From assembly GCF_023614235.1 (NCBI RefSeq), contig NZ_CP094264.1:1054001-1118000 (forward strand): DNA of 64,000 nucleotides, written 5' to 3'. The notes beneath the pieces were generated by a model. The model was not told the origin of the DNA. It searched no databases and worked only from the letters and a program-made list of their open reading frames with translations. This document shows, piece after piece, positions 7,966 through 16,584 of the stretch. This stretch comes from Streptomyces sp. MRC013 (GTDB taxonomy: Bacteria > Actinomycetota > Actinomycetes > Streptomycetales > Streptomycetaceae). A program made the position numbers and the translations under genes. How positions within the stretch are numbered: the first letter of the stretch is position 1; the number at the start of each line of letters is the position of its first letter.

Positions 7966-9495
7966 TCACGAGCCCTGCGGCTGCCGGGCCGCGGCCGTCG
8001 ACAGGCGCGGGCCGGTCGGCAGGAACGCCGACCAGGCGGCCGGTACGGGTCGCGGGTCCACGTCCTTGTAGCCGAGCCTGTTCTGGGCCTGCTGCGCCTC
8101 CAGGAGGCGCGCCTTCTTCTCCTCCGCGGAGCCGGAGGAGCCGATGCCGGAGTCGTCGGCCGGGTTGTCGCCGTTGGACTGCATCGCGTACCGCAGACCG
8201 GTGTCGGTGACGAGGAACAGGAAGCCGGCGTCGGTGCGCGAGCCGGTGAACTGGCGGAAGAGGAGGCCGGTGCCGGGGGTGACGTACGCGCTGCTGGAAC
8301 CGGTGGGCAGCGGCGCCGGGAAGTCCTCGCCGGCCCAGGTGCTGAGGGTGGTGGAGCCGTCGTCCTCGTCGACCTCGCGCAGCACGTTGCAGACGGTGTT
8401 GCGGCTGCCCTCGCCGGTGTTCGCGGAGTTGACGGGCCTCGGGGCGTGCTGCGGCCACTTCTTGTCGCGGCCGAACGCCTCGCCCGGCCGGAAGGCGGCG
8501 GCGCTGACGGAGGTGGCCTGGCCGTTCTGGCCGAGTCGGATCAGCTCACGGCTGTTGAGCAGCAGTTTGGCGGTGAAGTCGGAGACGGGGGCGACCCTGC
8601 CCCGCAGGACGACGTACTGCTGCTTCCTGGTGCCGTCGGTGGCGGTGAGAACCATGCCGACCTTGTTGACGCCGGAGTCCAGTCCGGGGACGCCGGCGGG
8701 GGAGCCCGGCTCGCCGTCGACGGTGGGGAAGGTGATCTCGTCGCCCTTGTGGAGGGTCTCCAGCCAGCCGGCGGAGACGCGCTGCGGGGTGCGGCCCTGG
8801 CCGACGAGCTGGCGCAGCAGCAGTTCGTTCTTCTCGACCGGGTACGCGGTGCCGCCGGCGTCCACGACGTAGCGGGTGCGGTCGGGGGCGGGGCCCTCGA
8901 CGTACAGGAGGTCGCCGCCGCCCAGCCGGTTCGCGCCCTCGGTCTTGTCCTTCTCGCGGTCGGCGAGGACGAACGCCGCCTTCTGGATGGCGCGGCCGCC
9001 CTCGACGGGGCGCTCGCACACGGCCCAGCGCTTGGCGGCGCCCGCCTCCTTGGCGTCGGGGAGGCGGTCGGGCGCGTACGGGATGCCGAGGGTGGCGCCG
9101 TGCCGGATCTTCCCGCTGTCGAGCACGGACTCGTCGACCTTGATGACCGTCCCCTTGTCGGGGTCGAGGAGGAGCTTCGCGGAGGCCATGTTGAGGACCG
9201 GGTGGAGCTGCTTCGTGCTGCCGGTCTTCAGGACGACGTAGCGCGTCGTCGACTTGCTGGCGATGATGACGTTCTCGCCGTGCGCGTCCCAGTTCTTCGG
9301 GGCGACCGGGCGGAACATCCCCCAGGCGCCGGACACGGCGAGCACCACGACGCCCACGATGACCCCGGGCAGCACCGCGCGCAGCGGACGGGGGGCGCCC
9401 TCCTCGGAGCCGGTGGAGTTGGGCTGGACGAATTGGGCGACGAGTCTCCGTTTCGCGAAGGTGTAGGCGTTGAGTTCGTCCCGACGCGATGCCAT
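7966..9495 (-). CDS. eccB: type VII secretion core membrane protein EccB
   Basis: The 509-aa protein opens with the EccB signature MASRRDELNAYTFAKRRLV in the cytoplasm. One transmembrane helix follows (about residues 43-62, VIVGVVVLAVSGAWGMF). The rest is the large extracytoplasmic domain with repeated beta-rich modules (for example RYVVLKTG and QYVVLRGR) that give the elongated R1-R4 fold. EccB, EccC, EccD and EccE form the ESX membrane complex. Length and topology match the family. Its start faces the divergently transcribed eccE across 180 bases, so both may be controlled from the shared promoter region. Confidence 0.95.
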   Translation of the reverse strand: MASRRDELNAYTFAKRRLVAQFVQPNSTGSEEGAPRPLRAVLPGVIVGVVVLAVSGAWGMFRPVAPKNWDAHGENVIIASKSTTRYVVLKTGSTKQLHPVLNMASAKLLLDPDKGTVIKVDESVLDSGKIRHGATLGIPYAPDRLPDAKEAGAAKRWAVCERPVEGGRAIQKAAFVLADREKDKTEGANRLGGGDLLYVEGPAPDRTRYVVDAGGTAYPVEKNELLLRQLVGQGRTPQRVSAGWLETLHKGDEITFPTVDGEPGSPAGVPGLDSGVNKVGMVLTATDGTRKQQYVVLRGRVAPVSDFTAKLLLNSRELIRLGQNGQATSVSAAAFRPGEAFGRDKKWPQHAPRPVNSANTGEGSRNTVCNVLREVDEDDGSTTLSTWAGEDFPAPLPTGSSSAYVTPGTGLLFRQFTGSRTDAGFLFLVTDTGLRYAMQSNGDNPADDSGIGSSGSAEEKKARLLEAQQAQNRLGYKDVDPRPVPAAWSAFLPTGPRLSTAAARQPQGS

Positions 9496-9675
9496 GTATC
9501 CGCTGTCCCTCTCCCCGCTGGGCAGCCGTGTCCCCTGGTGTCCGGGACGCCGGCCGTCGTAACCGCCCCCCTACTATGCCTGTTGGCGGCCGGGCCTCTC
9601 TGCTCAGGTAGGGTGATCGCCCGGTCAACGGCCGTGTGAATTCGGCTTTTACGGACACGAGGGGGCATCGCGGCG

Positions 9676-11046
9676 ATGGGTACGGCGACGCGCGCGCGCA
9701 CGGGGCGGTCCGGCGGGGGACGCCCGGCCCGTTCCCGCCGGCAACGCGGCAACGGGCACCGGGCCGGAGGGCGCGGTCCCGCCCCGACCCCCGGGACCGC
9801 CGCCGCCCCGGCGTCCGGGGCCGCCCCCGCCCCGCGCCCGTTGTCGCGGGTCGGCCGCGTGGGGCCCTTCCAGCTGCGCCAGCTGGTCCTGGTCGAGCTG
9901 GCCCTGGCGCTGGCCGCGGTCGGGGTCGCGCTGCAGGGCCTGTGGCTGATCCCGACGCTGTCCTTCGCCGTGGTGCTCGTGCTGCTCGCGGTGGCGCGGC
10001 GGCGCGGCCAGGCCGTGCAGGACTGGTCGTCGACGGCACTGGCCCTGCGCGCCCGCCGCCGGGCGGCCGCGCCCGCCGCCGTGGACGTCGACCCGTCGCT
10101 GGCGCCGATCGTGGAGGGGCTGCCGGGGTTCCGGCCGTTCCCCTACGTCGACCGGAAGCGGCGCACCGTCGGCATGCTCGGCGACGGCACGTTCCTGACG
10201 GCGGTCGTGCGGGTCGAGGCGAGCGGTGCCGCGCCGAGGCCGGCGTTCGGCGCGCGGACGCTTCCGCTGTCCCTGCTCGGCGGGGCGCTGGAGGTCGACG
10301 ACATCGTGCTGGAGTCGGTGCAGCTGGTGCAGCAGGTGCGTTCCGCGCCGGCGCCGCACCTGCCGCAGCAGGCGGTGGCCCGGTTGTCGTACGCGCCGCT
10401 GCAGCAGCGCACCGGGGCGCCCGCGCTGCGGATGACGTGGGTGGCGCTGAAGCTGGACCCGGAGCGCTGCCGGGAGGCCATCGAGGCGCGCGGCGGAGGC
10501 GTCGGGGGGGCCCAGCGGTGCCTGGTGCGCGCGGCGGACCACGTGGCGAGCCGGATCACCGGCGCCGGCTTCGAGGCCGTCGTGCTCGACCAGGAGGAGC
10601 TGAACTCCACGATGGCGACCGCGGCGTGCGCGAGTCCGCGGCTGGCCGCCCGTGCGCACCGCCCGGACGCCACGCCGCAGCGCCGGACGGTGGAGACGGC
10701 GCGGGTGTGGCGCTGCGACGACCGCTGGCACACGACGTACGCGGTGGGCCGCTGGCCGGCCCTGGCGGGCGGCGGGGGCTCGCCCCTGGCGAGGCTGGTG
10801 TCGCTGCTGACGGCGACGCCCGCGTACGCGACGACGTTCGGCCTCACCATGCGGCGCGGTTCGCGGCGGGACGCCGTGGACGTGGCCGGGTACGTGCGGA
10901 TAACCGGCGGCTCGGACAGCGAACTCATCGGAGTGCGGCGGGCGCTGGAGCAGGCCGCCCGGTCGGCGAAGGTCGGTCTGGCGCGGCTGGACCGGGAGCA
11001 GCTGCCCGGTGTGCTGGCGACGCTGCCGCTGGGAGGGACGCAGTGA
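9676..11046 (+). CDS. eccE: type VII secretion protein EccE
   Basis: The 456-aa product has an Arg/Gly/Ala-rich N-terminal tail (about 1-57) and two closely spaced hydrophobic helices (about 63-108, LVELALALAAVGV and LSFAVVLVLLAV). A cytoplasmic domain follows, with the EccE-like run YVDRKRRTVGMLGDGTFL. EccE is the peripheral membrane component of the ESX complex. Identification rests on topology, on this motif and on position opposite eccB and mycP. The stop codon overlaps the next start as ATGA, so the downstream gene is probably co-translated. Confidence 0.85.
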   Translation: MGTATRARTGRSGGGRPARSRRQRGNGHRAGGRGPAPTPGTAAAPASGAAPAPRPLSRVGRVGPFQLRQLVLVELALALAAVGVALQGLWLIPTLSFAVVLVLLAVARRRGQAVQDWSSTALALRARRRAAAPAAVDVDPSLAPIVEGLPGFRPFPYVDRKRRTVGMLGDGTFLTAVVRVEASGAAPRPAFGARTLPLSLLGGALEVDDIVLESVQLVQQVRSAPAPHLPQQAVARLSYAPLQQRTGAPALRMTWVALKLDPERCREAIEARGGGVGGAQRCLVRAADHVASRITGAGFEAVVLDQEELNSTMATAACASPRLAARAHRPDATPQRRTVETARVWRCDDRWHTTYAVGRWPALAGGGGSPLARLVSLLTATPAYATTFGLTMRRGSRRDAVDVAGYVRITGGSDSELIGVRRALEQAARSAKVGLARLDREQLPGVLATLPLGGTQ

Positions 11047-11762
11047 TGCTCGGAACACGGTCGGCCCGCGCCCCGCGCGGACTGTTCGGCCCGCGCCACG
11101 CGGGCCACAGCGTCGCCGCGGACGGCCTGGGCGCCCTGTCCCTGCCGGTGGGCGACGACGGCGTGGTCATCGGGGACGACGCGGAGGGCAACCCCCGCAT
11201 CGTGGGCTTCCACCGCTCCACCCCGTACGACGTGCTGCTCATCGGCGGTCTGTGGACGGCGCAGGTGCTGGCGCTGCGCGCGGCGGGCACGGGCGCCCGC
11301 GTCGCGGTCGAGACCGGCCGGGCGCAGGCCTGGACGGCGCTGGCGCACGCGGCCGGCGCGGGCCTGGAATGCGTCACGCTGCACGACGTGGGCCGGGTGC
11401 CGCCGATGGGCGCCACGGTGGGCAGTCCGGTCGTGGTCGTCCGGGACTGCGGCATGCGGCCGCCGCGCGGCCGGGTCGTGTCGTCGCCGTGGCAGTCGGT
11501 GCTGACGCTGCTGCCGTACCTGAGTCCGGTCGCGCCCCGGCTGATGCGCGCCGCGACGCTCGTGGGGGTGCAGCGGGTGTCCCCGCAGGAGGCGGAGCAG
11601 ATCGGCCGGATCCTGGGGCTGGCTCGGGCCGAGTACGAGGCCCTGCCGACGCTCGCGGACGGCGTGACGCTGTGGTGCGCGGGGCGGGAGCGGCACTGGG
11701 TGATGACGGCCGGCACCGACGCCGAGACGGGGCTGCTGGGTGCGGCCCGGCGGATGGACTGA
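11046..11762 (+). CDS. conserved protein coupled to eccE, function unknown
   Basis: The 238-aa protein starts at the ATG overlapping the eccE stop by four bases. It has no signal peptide or clear transmembrane segment. The middle contains a Rossmann-like alternation (YDVLLIGGLWTAQVLALRAA, GARVAVETGRA, SPVVVVRDCG). A helical C-terminus follows (SPQEAEQIGRILGLARAEYEAL). I do not recognise a catalytic motif. Tight coupling to eccE points to a role in or near the ESX membrane complex. Confidence 0.7.
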   Translation: MLGTRSARAPRGLFGPRHAGHSVAADGLGALSLPVGDDGVVIGDDAEGNPRIVGFHRSTPYDVLLIGGLWTAQVLALRAAGTGARVAVETGRAQAWTALAHAAGAGLECVTLHDVGRVPPMGATVGSPVVVVRDCGMRPPRGRVVSSPWQSVLTLLPYLSPVAPRLMRAATLVGVQRVSPQEAEQIGRILGLARAEYEALPTLADGVTLWCAGRERHWVMTAGTDAETGLLGAARRMD

Positions 11763-11940
11763 GGTCGCGGCGGGGGGCCGGTCGGGGGTTCCGGGCGGTT
11801 TGTCAAGCGACCCGGGTCCCGCGGCGCGCACGGCCCTAGGATGCCGGGGAGGCGACGCGGACCGCGGCCGCCGTCGCGGTCGACCGGACGGGCCCCGGGA
11901 GGGCACGTCCATTCCAGCCGTTACCGAAAGGACTCGAGCG

Positions 11941-12174
11941 ATGGGCAGCGCACAGGAGAAGGACGAGTTGTACGCCCTCGACATCTCCGGGGTGGAGTGG
12001 CACGGCGCCCCGGGCACCAGCCCCGACGAGGAGCGCGTCGAGATCGCCCACCTGCCCGGTGGCGCGGTCGCCATGCGGTCGTCGTTGGACCCGGACACGG
12101 TCCTGCGCTACACGGAGGCGGAGTGGCGGGCGTTCGTCCTGGGCGCACGCGACGGGGAGTTCGACCTGAAGTGA
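11941..12174 (+). CDS. DUF397 domain protein
   Basis: The 77-aa protein carries the DUF397 pattern: SGVEWHGAP at the start, a central VEIAHLPGGAVAMRSS, and the ending TEAEWRAFVLGARDGEFD. DUF397 proteins are abundant in streptomycetes and usually sit beside XRE-type regulators; the best-known members influence development. No XRE gene adjoins this one, which instead closes the eccE gene group. Start ATG 11941 has a GAAAGGA ribosome-binding site. A strong terminator follows 22 bases after the stop. Confidence 0.9.
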   Translation: MGSAQEKDELYALDISGVEWHGAPGTSPDEERVEIAHLPGGAVAMRSSLDPDTVLRYTEAEWRAFVLGARDGEFDLK

Positions 12175-12196
12175 GCCGCCGGTACGGCGGTGGCGA

Positions 12197-12239
12197 CGGG
12201 CCCCGCCCGCCCGGGACCTCCCCGGGCGGGCGGGGCCCG
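12197..12239 (+). terminator. strong hairpin terminator after the eccE-DUF397 group
   Basis: A perfect 19-bp G/C stem (12197-12215 with 12221-12239) with a five-base loop stands just after the DUF397 stop. There is no long T tract, as is common for actinobacterial terminators. From here to 12457 I see nothing else convincing. Confidence 0.85.
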
Positions 12240-12457
12240 CTTCCGTGTGGAGGGGCCGCCGGCGGCGCTCGGCCCGGGGTCCGCCCCGGTCCGGGATCCG
12301 TCTCCGGCGGGAGGTTCGGGCCCACGGAATTGTGAGCGCCCGTCAATACGTGAGCTTCTGAGGAACTTTGCCCCCCTTCACCTTCACGTAGAGCTTCCGG
12401 CGCGTCACTCGGCGGTGAGATCCGTCGCCCCGGGGGCGTCCTTGTGGACCGACGGGC

Positions 12458-12488
12458 CTGACACCCGGGTGCCGTCGGCGATTAGGGT
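12458..12488 (+). promoter_or_regulatory. possible vegetative-type promoter for the ParA-like gene
   Basis: CTGACA (12458-12463) and TAGGGT (12483-12488) resemble -35 and -10 elements with a 19-base spacer, 127 bases before the GTG start. The match is modest and is given only as a candidate. Confidence 0.3.
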
Positions 12489-12614
12489 GGGAAGGGCCGG
12501 CCATGACCCCGCGCGGGCGTGCGGTGCACGCCGGGGGAGCCGGGCCACGGACGACAGGAACGGTCGCCCACACCCACGACGGCACAAGGGTGCTCGACCA
12601 CACCAGGAGGCAAA

Positions 12615-15485
12615 GTGAACGGCGATCGGGACGAGATCCACCGGGGATGGAACACTCCTCCCGCCGACGATCCGTCCGACATGGACGCCGCCGAGATGAC
12701 GGGTGAGTTCACCATCGACTACACCCCGCCCGCCTGGTACACGCAGAACGCCGGCGGCCCGGAGTCCCCGGCGCCGGGTGCGGCGCCGCCTCCCCCGCCG
12801 CCGACCGGGCAGCCCATCGCCGTTCCGGGCCTGCCGCAGAGCGGCGGCTTCCGGCCCGACTCCACGCCGCCGCCCGCCTCCCCCGCCGTCCCGCCCGCGG
12901 CGCCTCCGGCGACCGGGCCGGGAACGCCCTCCGCGCACGTGCCCGCCCCCGCGGCGCAGCCGTTCGGGGGCGGCGACCCGGAGGGCGGGGTCACGATGCG
13001 CTTCTCGCCCGCCGAGCTGAAGCAGGAGATGGACGAGACCGCGAGGCGTACGGAGGCCGGAGCGGACGCCGGTGCCGAGAAGCGCGCCGGGGACGGCGGT
13101 ACGGCGGGGGGCACCGACGGACCGGAGGGCGCCCCGGCCCCGGACGGGGAGGGGGAACCGGTCGCCGGCGCGGCGGCCGACGGGCCGGGCGGCGAAGACC
13201 GGGCCGACGGGACCGGCGCGGACGCCCCGGACGAGGTTCCGGCCGACGGCACCCCCGCCGCCGGCGCCGGCGGCACCCCTGCCGGCGACGGTGACGGTGG
13301 GGAGGACGGCCGGAGGGACGAGCCGGTGGACGGGGGCGACGGCCAGGCCTCCGGCGACCGTCCGGCGCCGGACGCCGCGCCCGTGCCGGACGCCGCGCCG
13401 GTGGCCGGTGAGCCCGTTGCGCAGCCGTGGCCGCCGCACCCCTCCCAGCAGGGTGCTCAGGGCGGCGGACCGGCCGTGCCGGCTCTGCCGCCGCTGCCGC
13501 CCTCGTTCCAGCCGGCCGCGCCGGCCGGGGCGCAGCAGTGGCCCGCGCCGGCGCCCAGCGTCGACCAGTCCGCTCCGCCCGCCCCGGCGGCGGCGCCCGC
13601 GTGGCCGGGGGCCGCTCCTCCGGCCGGAGTGCCGCAGCAGCCGGGGGCGCCCTTCGCTGAACCGCAAGCCCCCGCGCAGCCGCACGCCGGGTACGGTTTC
13701 CCGCACCCCCACGCGCAGCCCTCCACGCCCCCCACCCCGGCGCCCCACAACCCGTACGGCCCCCCCGGCACGACCACCAGGCACCCGAACCCACCACCCC
13801 CGCACAACCCCACGCCGGATACGGCTTCCCGCACCCCCACGCGCAGCCCTCCACGCCCTCCACGCCCCCCACCCCGGCGCCCCACAACCCGTACGGACCC
13901 CCCGGCACGACCACCAGGCACCCGAACCCACCGCCCCCGCACAGCCCCACGCCGGATACGGCTTCCCCGGCGGGCAGGCCCACCCCGCGCAGCCCCAGGT
14001 CCCTCCCGGTCGGCCGCAGCAGCCCGGCCCGCCGCAGGACGGGTACGGCTTCCCCCCTCCCCAGGCCCAGGCTCATCCTCAAGTCCAGGCGCAGGACCCC
14101 TCCCCCGCCCCCGCCGTCGACCCCCGCACCGGTGCCGCCTGGCCCTCCCCGGTGGCGCACGACCAGCGGCAGGCGTCCGTTCCGGGCGCCCCGCTCGGTT
14201 ACACGGCGGCGGTCGAACTGTCCTCGGACCGGTTGCTCCGCAACACCAAGCAGAAGCCCAAGAGCAGCCGCAACCCCTCCCCCGGCTCCCGTTTCAAGCT
14301 CGGCGGCAAGAAGGAGGAGGCGGAGCGGCAGCGCAAGCTCGAACTGATCCGCACGCCGGTCCTGTCGTGCTACCGCATCGCCGTCATCTCCCTCAAGGGC
14401 GGCGTCGGCAAGACCACGACGACGACCGCCCTCGGCTCCACCCTCGCCAGCGAGCGGCAGGACAAGATCCTCGCCATCGACGCGAACCCGGACGCCGGCA
14501 CGCTCGGCCGCCGCGTGCGGCGCGAGACCGGGGCGACCATCCGCGACCTGGTCCAGGCGATCCCGTACCTCAACTCGTACATGGACATCCGCCGGTTCAC
14601 CTCGCAGGCGCCCTCCGGACTGGAGATCATCGCCAACGACGTGGACCCGGCCGTCTCCACGACGTTCAACGACGCCGACTACCGGCGGGCGATCGACGTG
14701 CTCGGCCGCCAGTACCCCGTGATCCTCACCGACTCCGGCACGGGCCTCCTCTACAGCGCCATGCGCGGCGTGCTCGACCTCGCCGACCAGCTGATCATCA
14801 TCTCGACACCGTCCGTCGACGGTGCTTCCAGCGCGTCCACGACGCTGGACTGGCTCTCCGCGCACGGGTACGCCGAGCTGGTGCAGCGCTCCCTGACCGT
14901 CATCTCGGGCGTCCGCGAGACCGGCAAGATGATCAAGGTGGAGGACATCGTCCAGCACTTCGAGACGCGCTGCCGGGGCGTCGTCGTGGTGCCGTTCGAC
15001 GAGCACCTGGCGGCGGGCGCCGAGGTCGACCTCGACATGATGCGGCCGAAGACGCGAGAGGCGTACTTCAACCTCGCCGCGCTGGTCGCCGAGGACTTCA
15101 CCCGCGCGCAGCAGGCGCAGGGGTTGTGGACCGGTGGCGGGCACAGCGGCATGCCGCCGCAGATGGCACCGCCGATGCCGGGCCAGCCGGTTCCCGGGCA
15201 GCCCGCCCCCGGCCAGCCGTACGCCGCCCAGCCCCCCTACGGCGGACAGCCCCCGTGCCGGGGCAGGCCTCGCCCGGGCAGCCGTACGGGCAACCGCCGC
15301 AGGACCCGGGCCAGTCCGCCCGGCCCGGGGTGCCCCCTCAGGGCTGGCCCCAGCAGCCCCCGGCGGGGCAGCCCGGGCAGCCGCCCCAGCCGGGCGGCCG
15401 GCAGTACGGCGACCCGGAAGCGCCCACCCCGGCCCCCGCCTGGCCGCAGCAGCCCCCGCAGGCCCCGGGCCCGGCCCCGGAGTAA
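12615..15485 (+). CDS. ParA/MinD-like P-loop ATPase with long Pro-rich tails; three frame breaks in the given sequence
   Basis: GTG 12615 follows CAGGAGG and opens with [22 protein letters not shown] disordered Pro/Ala/Gly-rich N-terminal region of about 520 residues leads to a ParA-type ATPase. That domain has the deviant Walker [11 protein letters not shown] (near 14397), [19 protein letters not shown] and [14 protein letters not shown]. The product ends in a second PGQP-rich tail. It reads through only if one base is restored near 13768, near 13905 and near 15254, each in or beside a C/G run. The three shifts add up, so the last part returns to the starting frame and ends at 15485. The family is conserved beside the streptomycete ESX locus; a role in positioning the secretion complex is inference. 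Confidence 0.8.
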   Translation: MNGDRDEIHRGWNTPPADDPSDMDAAEMTGEFTIDYTPPAWYTQNAGGPESPAPGAAPPPPPPTGQPIAVPGLPQSGGFRPDSTPPPASPAVPPAAPPATGPGTPSAHVPAPAAQPFGGGDPEGGVTMRFSPAELKQEMDETARRTEAGADAGAEKRAGDGGTAGGTDGPEGAPAPDGEGEPVAGAAADGPGGEDRADGTGADAPDEVPADGTPAAGAGGTPAGDGDGGEDGRRDEPVDGGDGQASGDRPAPDAAPVPDAAPVAGEPVAQPWPPHPSQQGAQGGGPAVPALPPLPPSFQPAAPAGAQQWPAPAPSVDQSAPPAPAAAPAWPGAAPPAGVPQQPGAPFAEPQAPAQPHAGYGFPHPHAQPSTPPTPAPHNPYGPPGTTTRHPNPPPPHNPTPDTASRTPTRSPPRPPRPPPRRPTTRTDPPARPPGTRTHRPRTAPRRIRLPRRAGPPRAAPGPSRSAAAARPAAGRVRLPPSPGPGSSSSPGAGPLPRPRRRPPHRCRLALPGGARPAAGVRSGRPARLHGGGRTVLGPVAPQHQAEAQEQPQPLPRLPFQARRQEGGGGAAAQARTDPHAGPVVLPHRRHLPQGRRRQDHDDDRPRLHPRQRAAGQDPRHRREPGRRHARPPRAARDRGDHPRPGPGDPVPQLVHGHPPVHLAGALRTGDHRQRRGPGRLHDVQRRRLPAGDRRARPPVPRDPHRLRHGPPLQRHARRARPRRPADHHLDTVRRRCFQRVHDAGLALRARVRRAGAALPDRHLGRPRDRQDDQGGGHRPALRDALPGRRRGAVRRAPGGGRRGRPRHDAAEDARGVLQPRRAGRRGLHPRAAGAGVVDRWRAQRHAAADGTADAGPAGSRAARPRPAVRRPAPLRRTAPVPGQASPGQPYGQPPQDPGQSARPGVPPQGWPQQPPAGQPGQPPQPGGRQYGDPEAPTPAPAWPQQPPQAPGPAPE
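13683..13947 (+). repeat. duplicated Pro/His-rich linker segment in the ParA-like gene
   Basis: Two direct copies, 13683-13810 (128 bp) and 13811-13947 (137 bp, with a nine-base insert), each begin [16 protein letters not shown] when read in their own frames. A third copy starts at 13948 and diverges. Each copy is one base short of a multiple of three at the same place (a C run followed by GG), so the frame slips once per copy. Confidence 0.85.
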
Positions 15486-15505
15486 CGGCGCGGCGGGAAA
15501 CGGGA

Positions 15506-15539
15506 GAGGACCCGCACCGTCTCCACGGTGCGGGTCCTC
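15506..15539. terminator. bidirectional hairpin between the ParA-like gene and ribF
   Basis: A perfect 15-bp stem (15506-15520 with 15525-15539) with loop CTCC sits between the converging ends of the two genes and can serve both. Confidence 0.85.
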
Positions 15540-15589
15540 ATCGGTGCGCCCGTCGCGCGCCGTGCTCTCCCGTCGCGCGCCGTACCGCC

Positions 15590-16543
15590 CTATCGCGCGT
15601 CGTACCGCCCGGTCAGTTCGCGGCAGCGCTCCACGTCGTCCGCGATGGCCTTCAGCAACGCCTGGACCGAGTCGAACTTCCTCTGGCCCCGCACGTGGGC
15701 GAGGAAGTCGACGGCCACGTGCAACCCGTACAGGTCGAGGCCGACGCGGTCGATGGCGTACGCCTCGACGGTCCGCTCCGTCCCGTCGAACTGCGGATTG
15801 GTGCCGACGGAGATCGCCGCGGGCATCCTCTCGCCGTTCGCGGTCAGCCAGCCGGCGTAGACGCCGTCGGCGGGGACGGCCGTGTACGGCAGGGTCTCGA
15901 CGTTCGCCGTGGGATAGCCCAGTTCGCGGCCGCGCTGAGCGCCGCGGACGACGACGCCCTCGACGCGGTGCGGGCGGCCCAGAATCTCGGCGGCGCCCTC
16001 GACGTCCCCCTCGACGACCAGGCGCCGGGTGAGCGTCGAGGAGAACGGGTGCCCGCCGCCCGCCTCGCCGGTGACGTACAGGTCGACGACCTCGACCTCG
16101 TAGTCGTACGTGGCGCCCAGCTCGGCCAGGTAGCCGACGTCGCCGGCGGCACGGTGGCCGAAGCGGAAATTGGGGCCCTCGACGACCAGGCGCGCGTGGA
16201 GCTTGTCGACGAGGACCTTCACGATGAAGTCGGCGGGCGACAGCTTCGAGAACCCGGTCGTGAACGGCAGGACGAGCACCGCGTCGACGCCCAGCTCCGC
16301 CATCAGCTCCGCCCGCCGGTGGTGCGGGGCGAGCAGCGGCGGGTGGCTGCCGGGGCGGACGACCTCGGAGGGGTGCGGGTCGAAGGTGACGACGACGGCG
16401 GGGACGCCCGACTCGCGGGCGCGCTCCACGGTGCGGCCGATGATCAGCTGGTGCCCGCGGTGGACGCCGTCGTAGGAACCGATGGTGACGACGCTGCGCC
16501 CCCAGTCCTGGGGGATCTCCTCCAAGCCTCGCCAGCGCTGCAC
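15590..16543 (-). CDS. ribF: bifunctional riboflavin kinase / FAD synthetase
   Basis: The 317-aa enzyme makes FMN from riboflavin and then FAD from FMN. The N-terminal nucleotidyltransferase domain shows [11 protein letters not shown] and [10 protein letters not shown]. The C-terminal riboflavin kinase domain shows [10 protein letters not shown] and [13 protein letters not shown]. Length is normal. The start is GTG 16543 ([11 protein letters not shown]). It lies downstream of the truB cluster in the same direction, as in many bacteria, but the large trypsin-like gene intervenes. I see no FMN riboswitch ahead of it. Confidence 0.96.
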   Translation of the reverse strand: MQRWRGLEEIPQDWGRSVVTIGSYDGVHRGHQLIIGRTVERARESGVPAVVVTFDPHPSEVVRPGSHPPLLAPHHRRAELMAELGVDAVLVLPFTTGFSKLSPADFIVKVLVDKLHARLVVEGPNFRFGHRAAGDVGYLAELGATYDYEVEVVDLYVTGEAGGGHPFSSTLTRRLVVEGDVEGAAEILGRPHRVEGVVVRGAQRGRELGYPTANVETLPYTAVPADGVYAGWLTANGERMPAAISVGTNPQFDGTERTVEAYAIDRVGLDLYGLHVAVDFLAHVRGQRKFDSVQALLKAIADDVERCRELTGRYDAR

Positions 16544-16584
16544 TGTGACCGCTCCTCGCCCGAACCCGTGTGTGTGTCAGTGCG

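Noticed and set aside
16544..16584. FMN riboswitch ahead of ribF
   Set aside because: The space before the ribF start is only 41 bases and shows no conserved RFN-like pairing.
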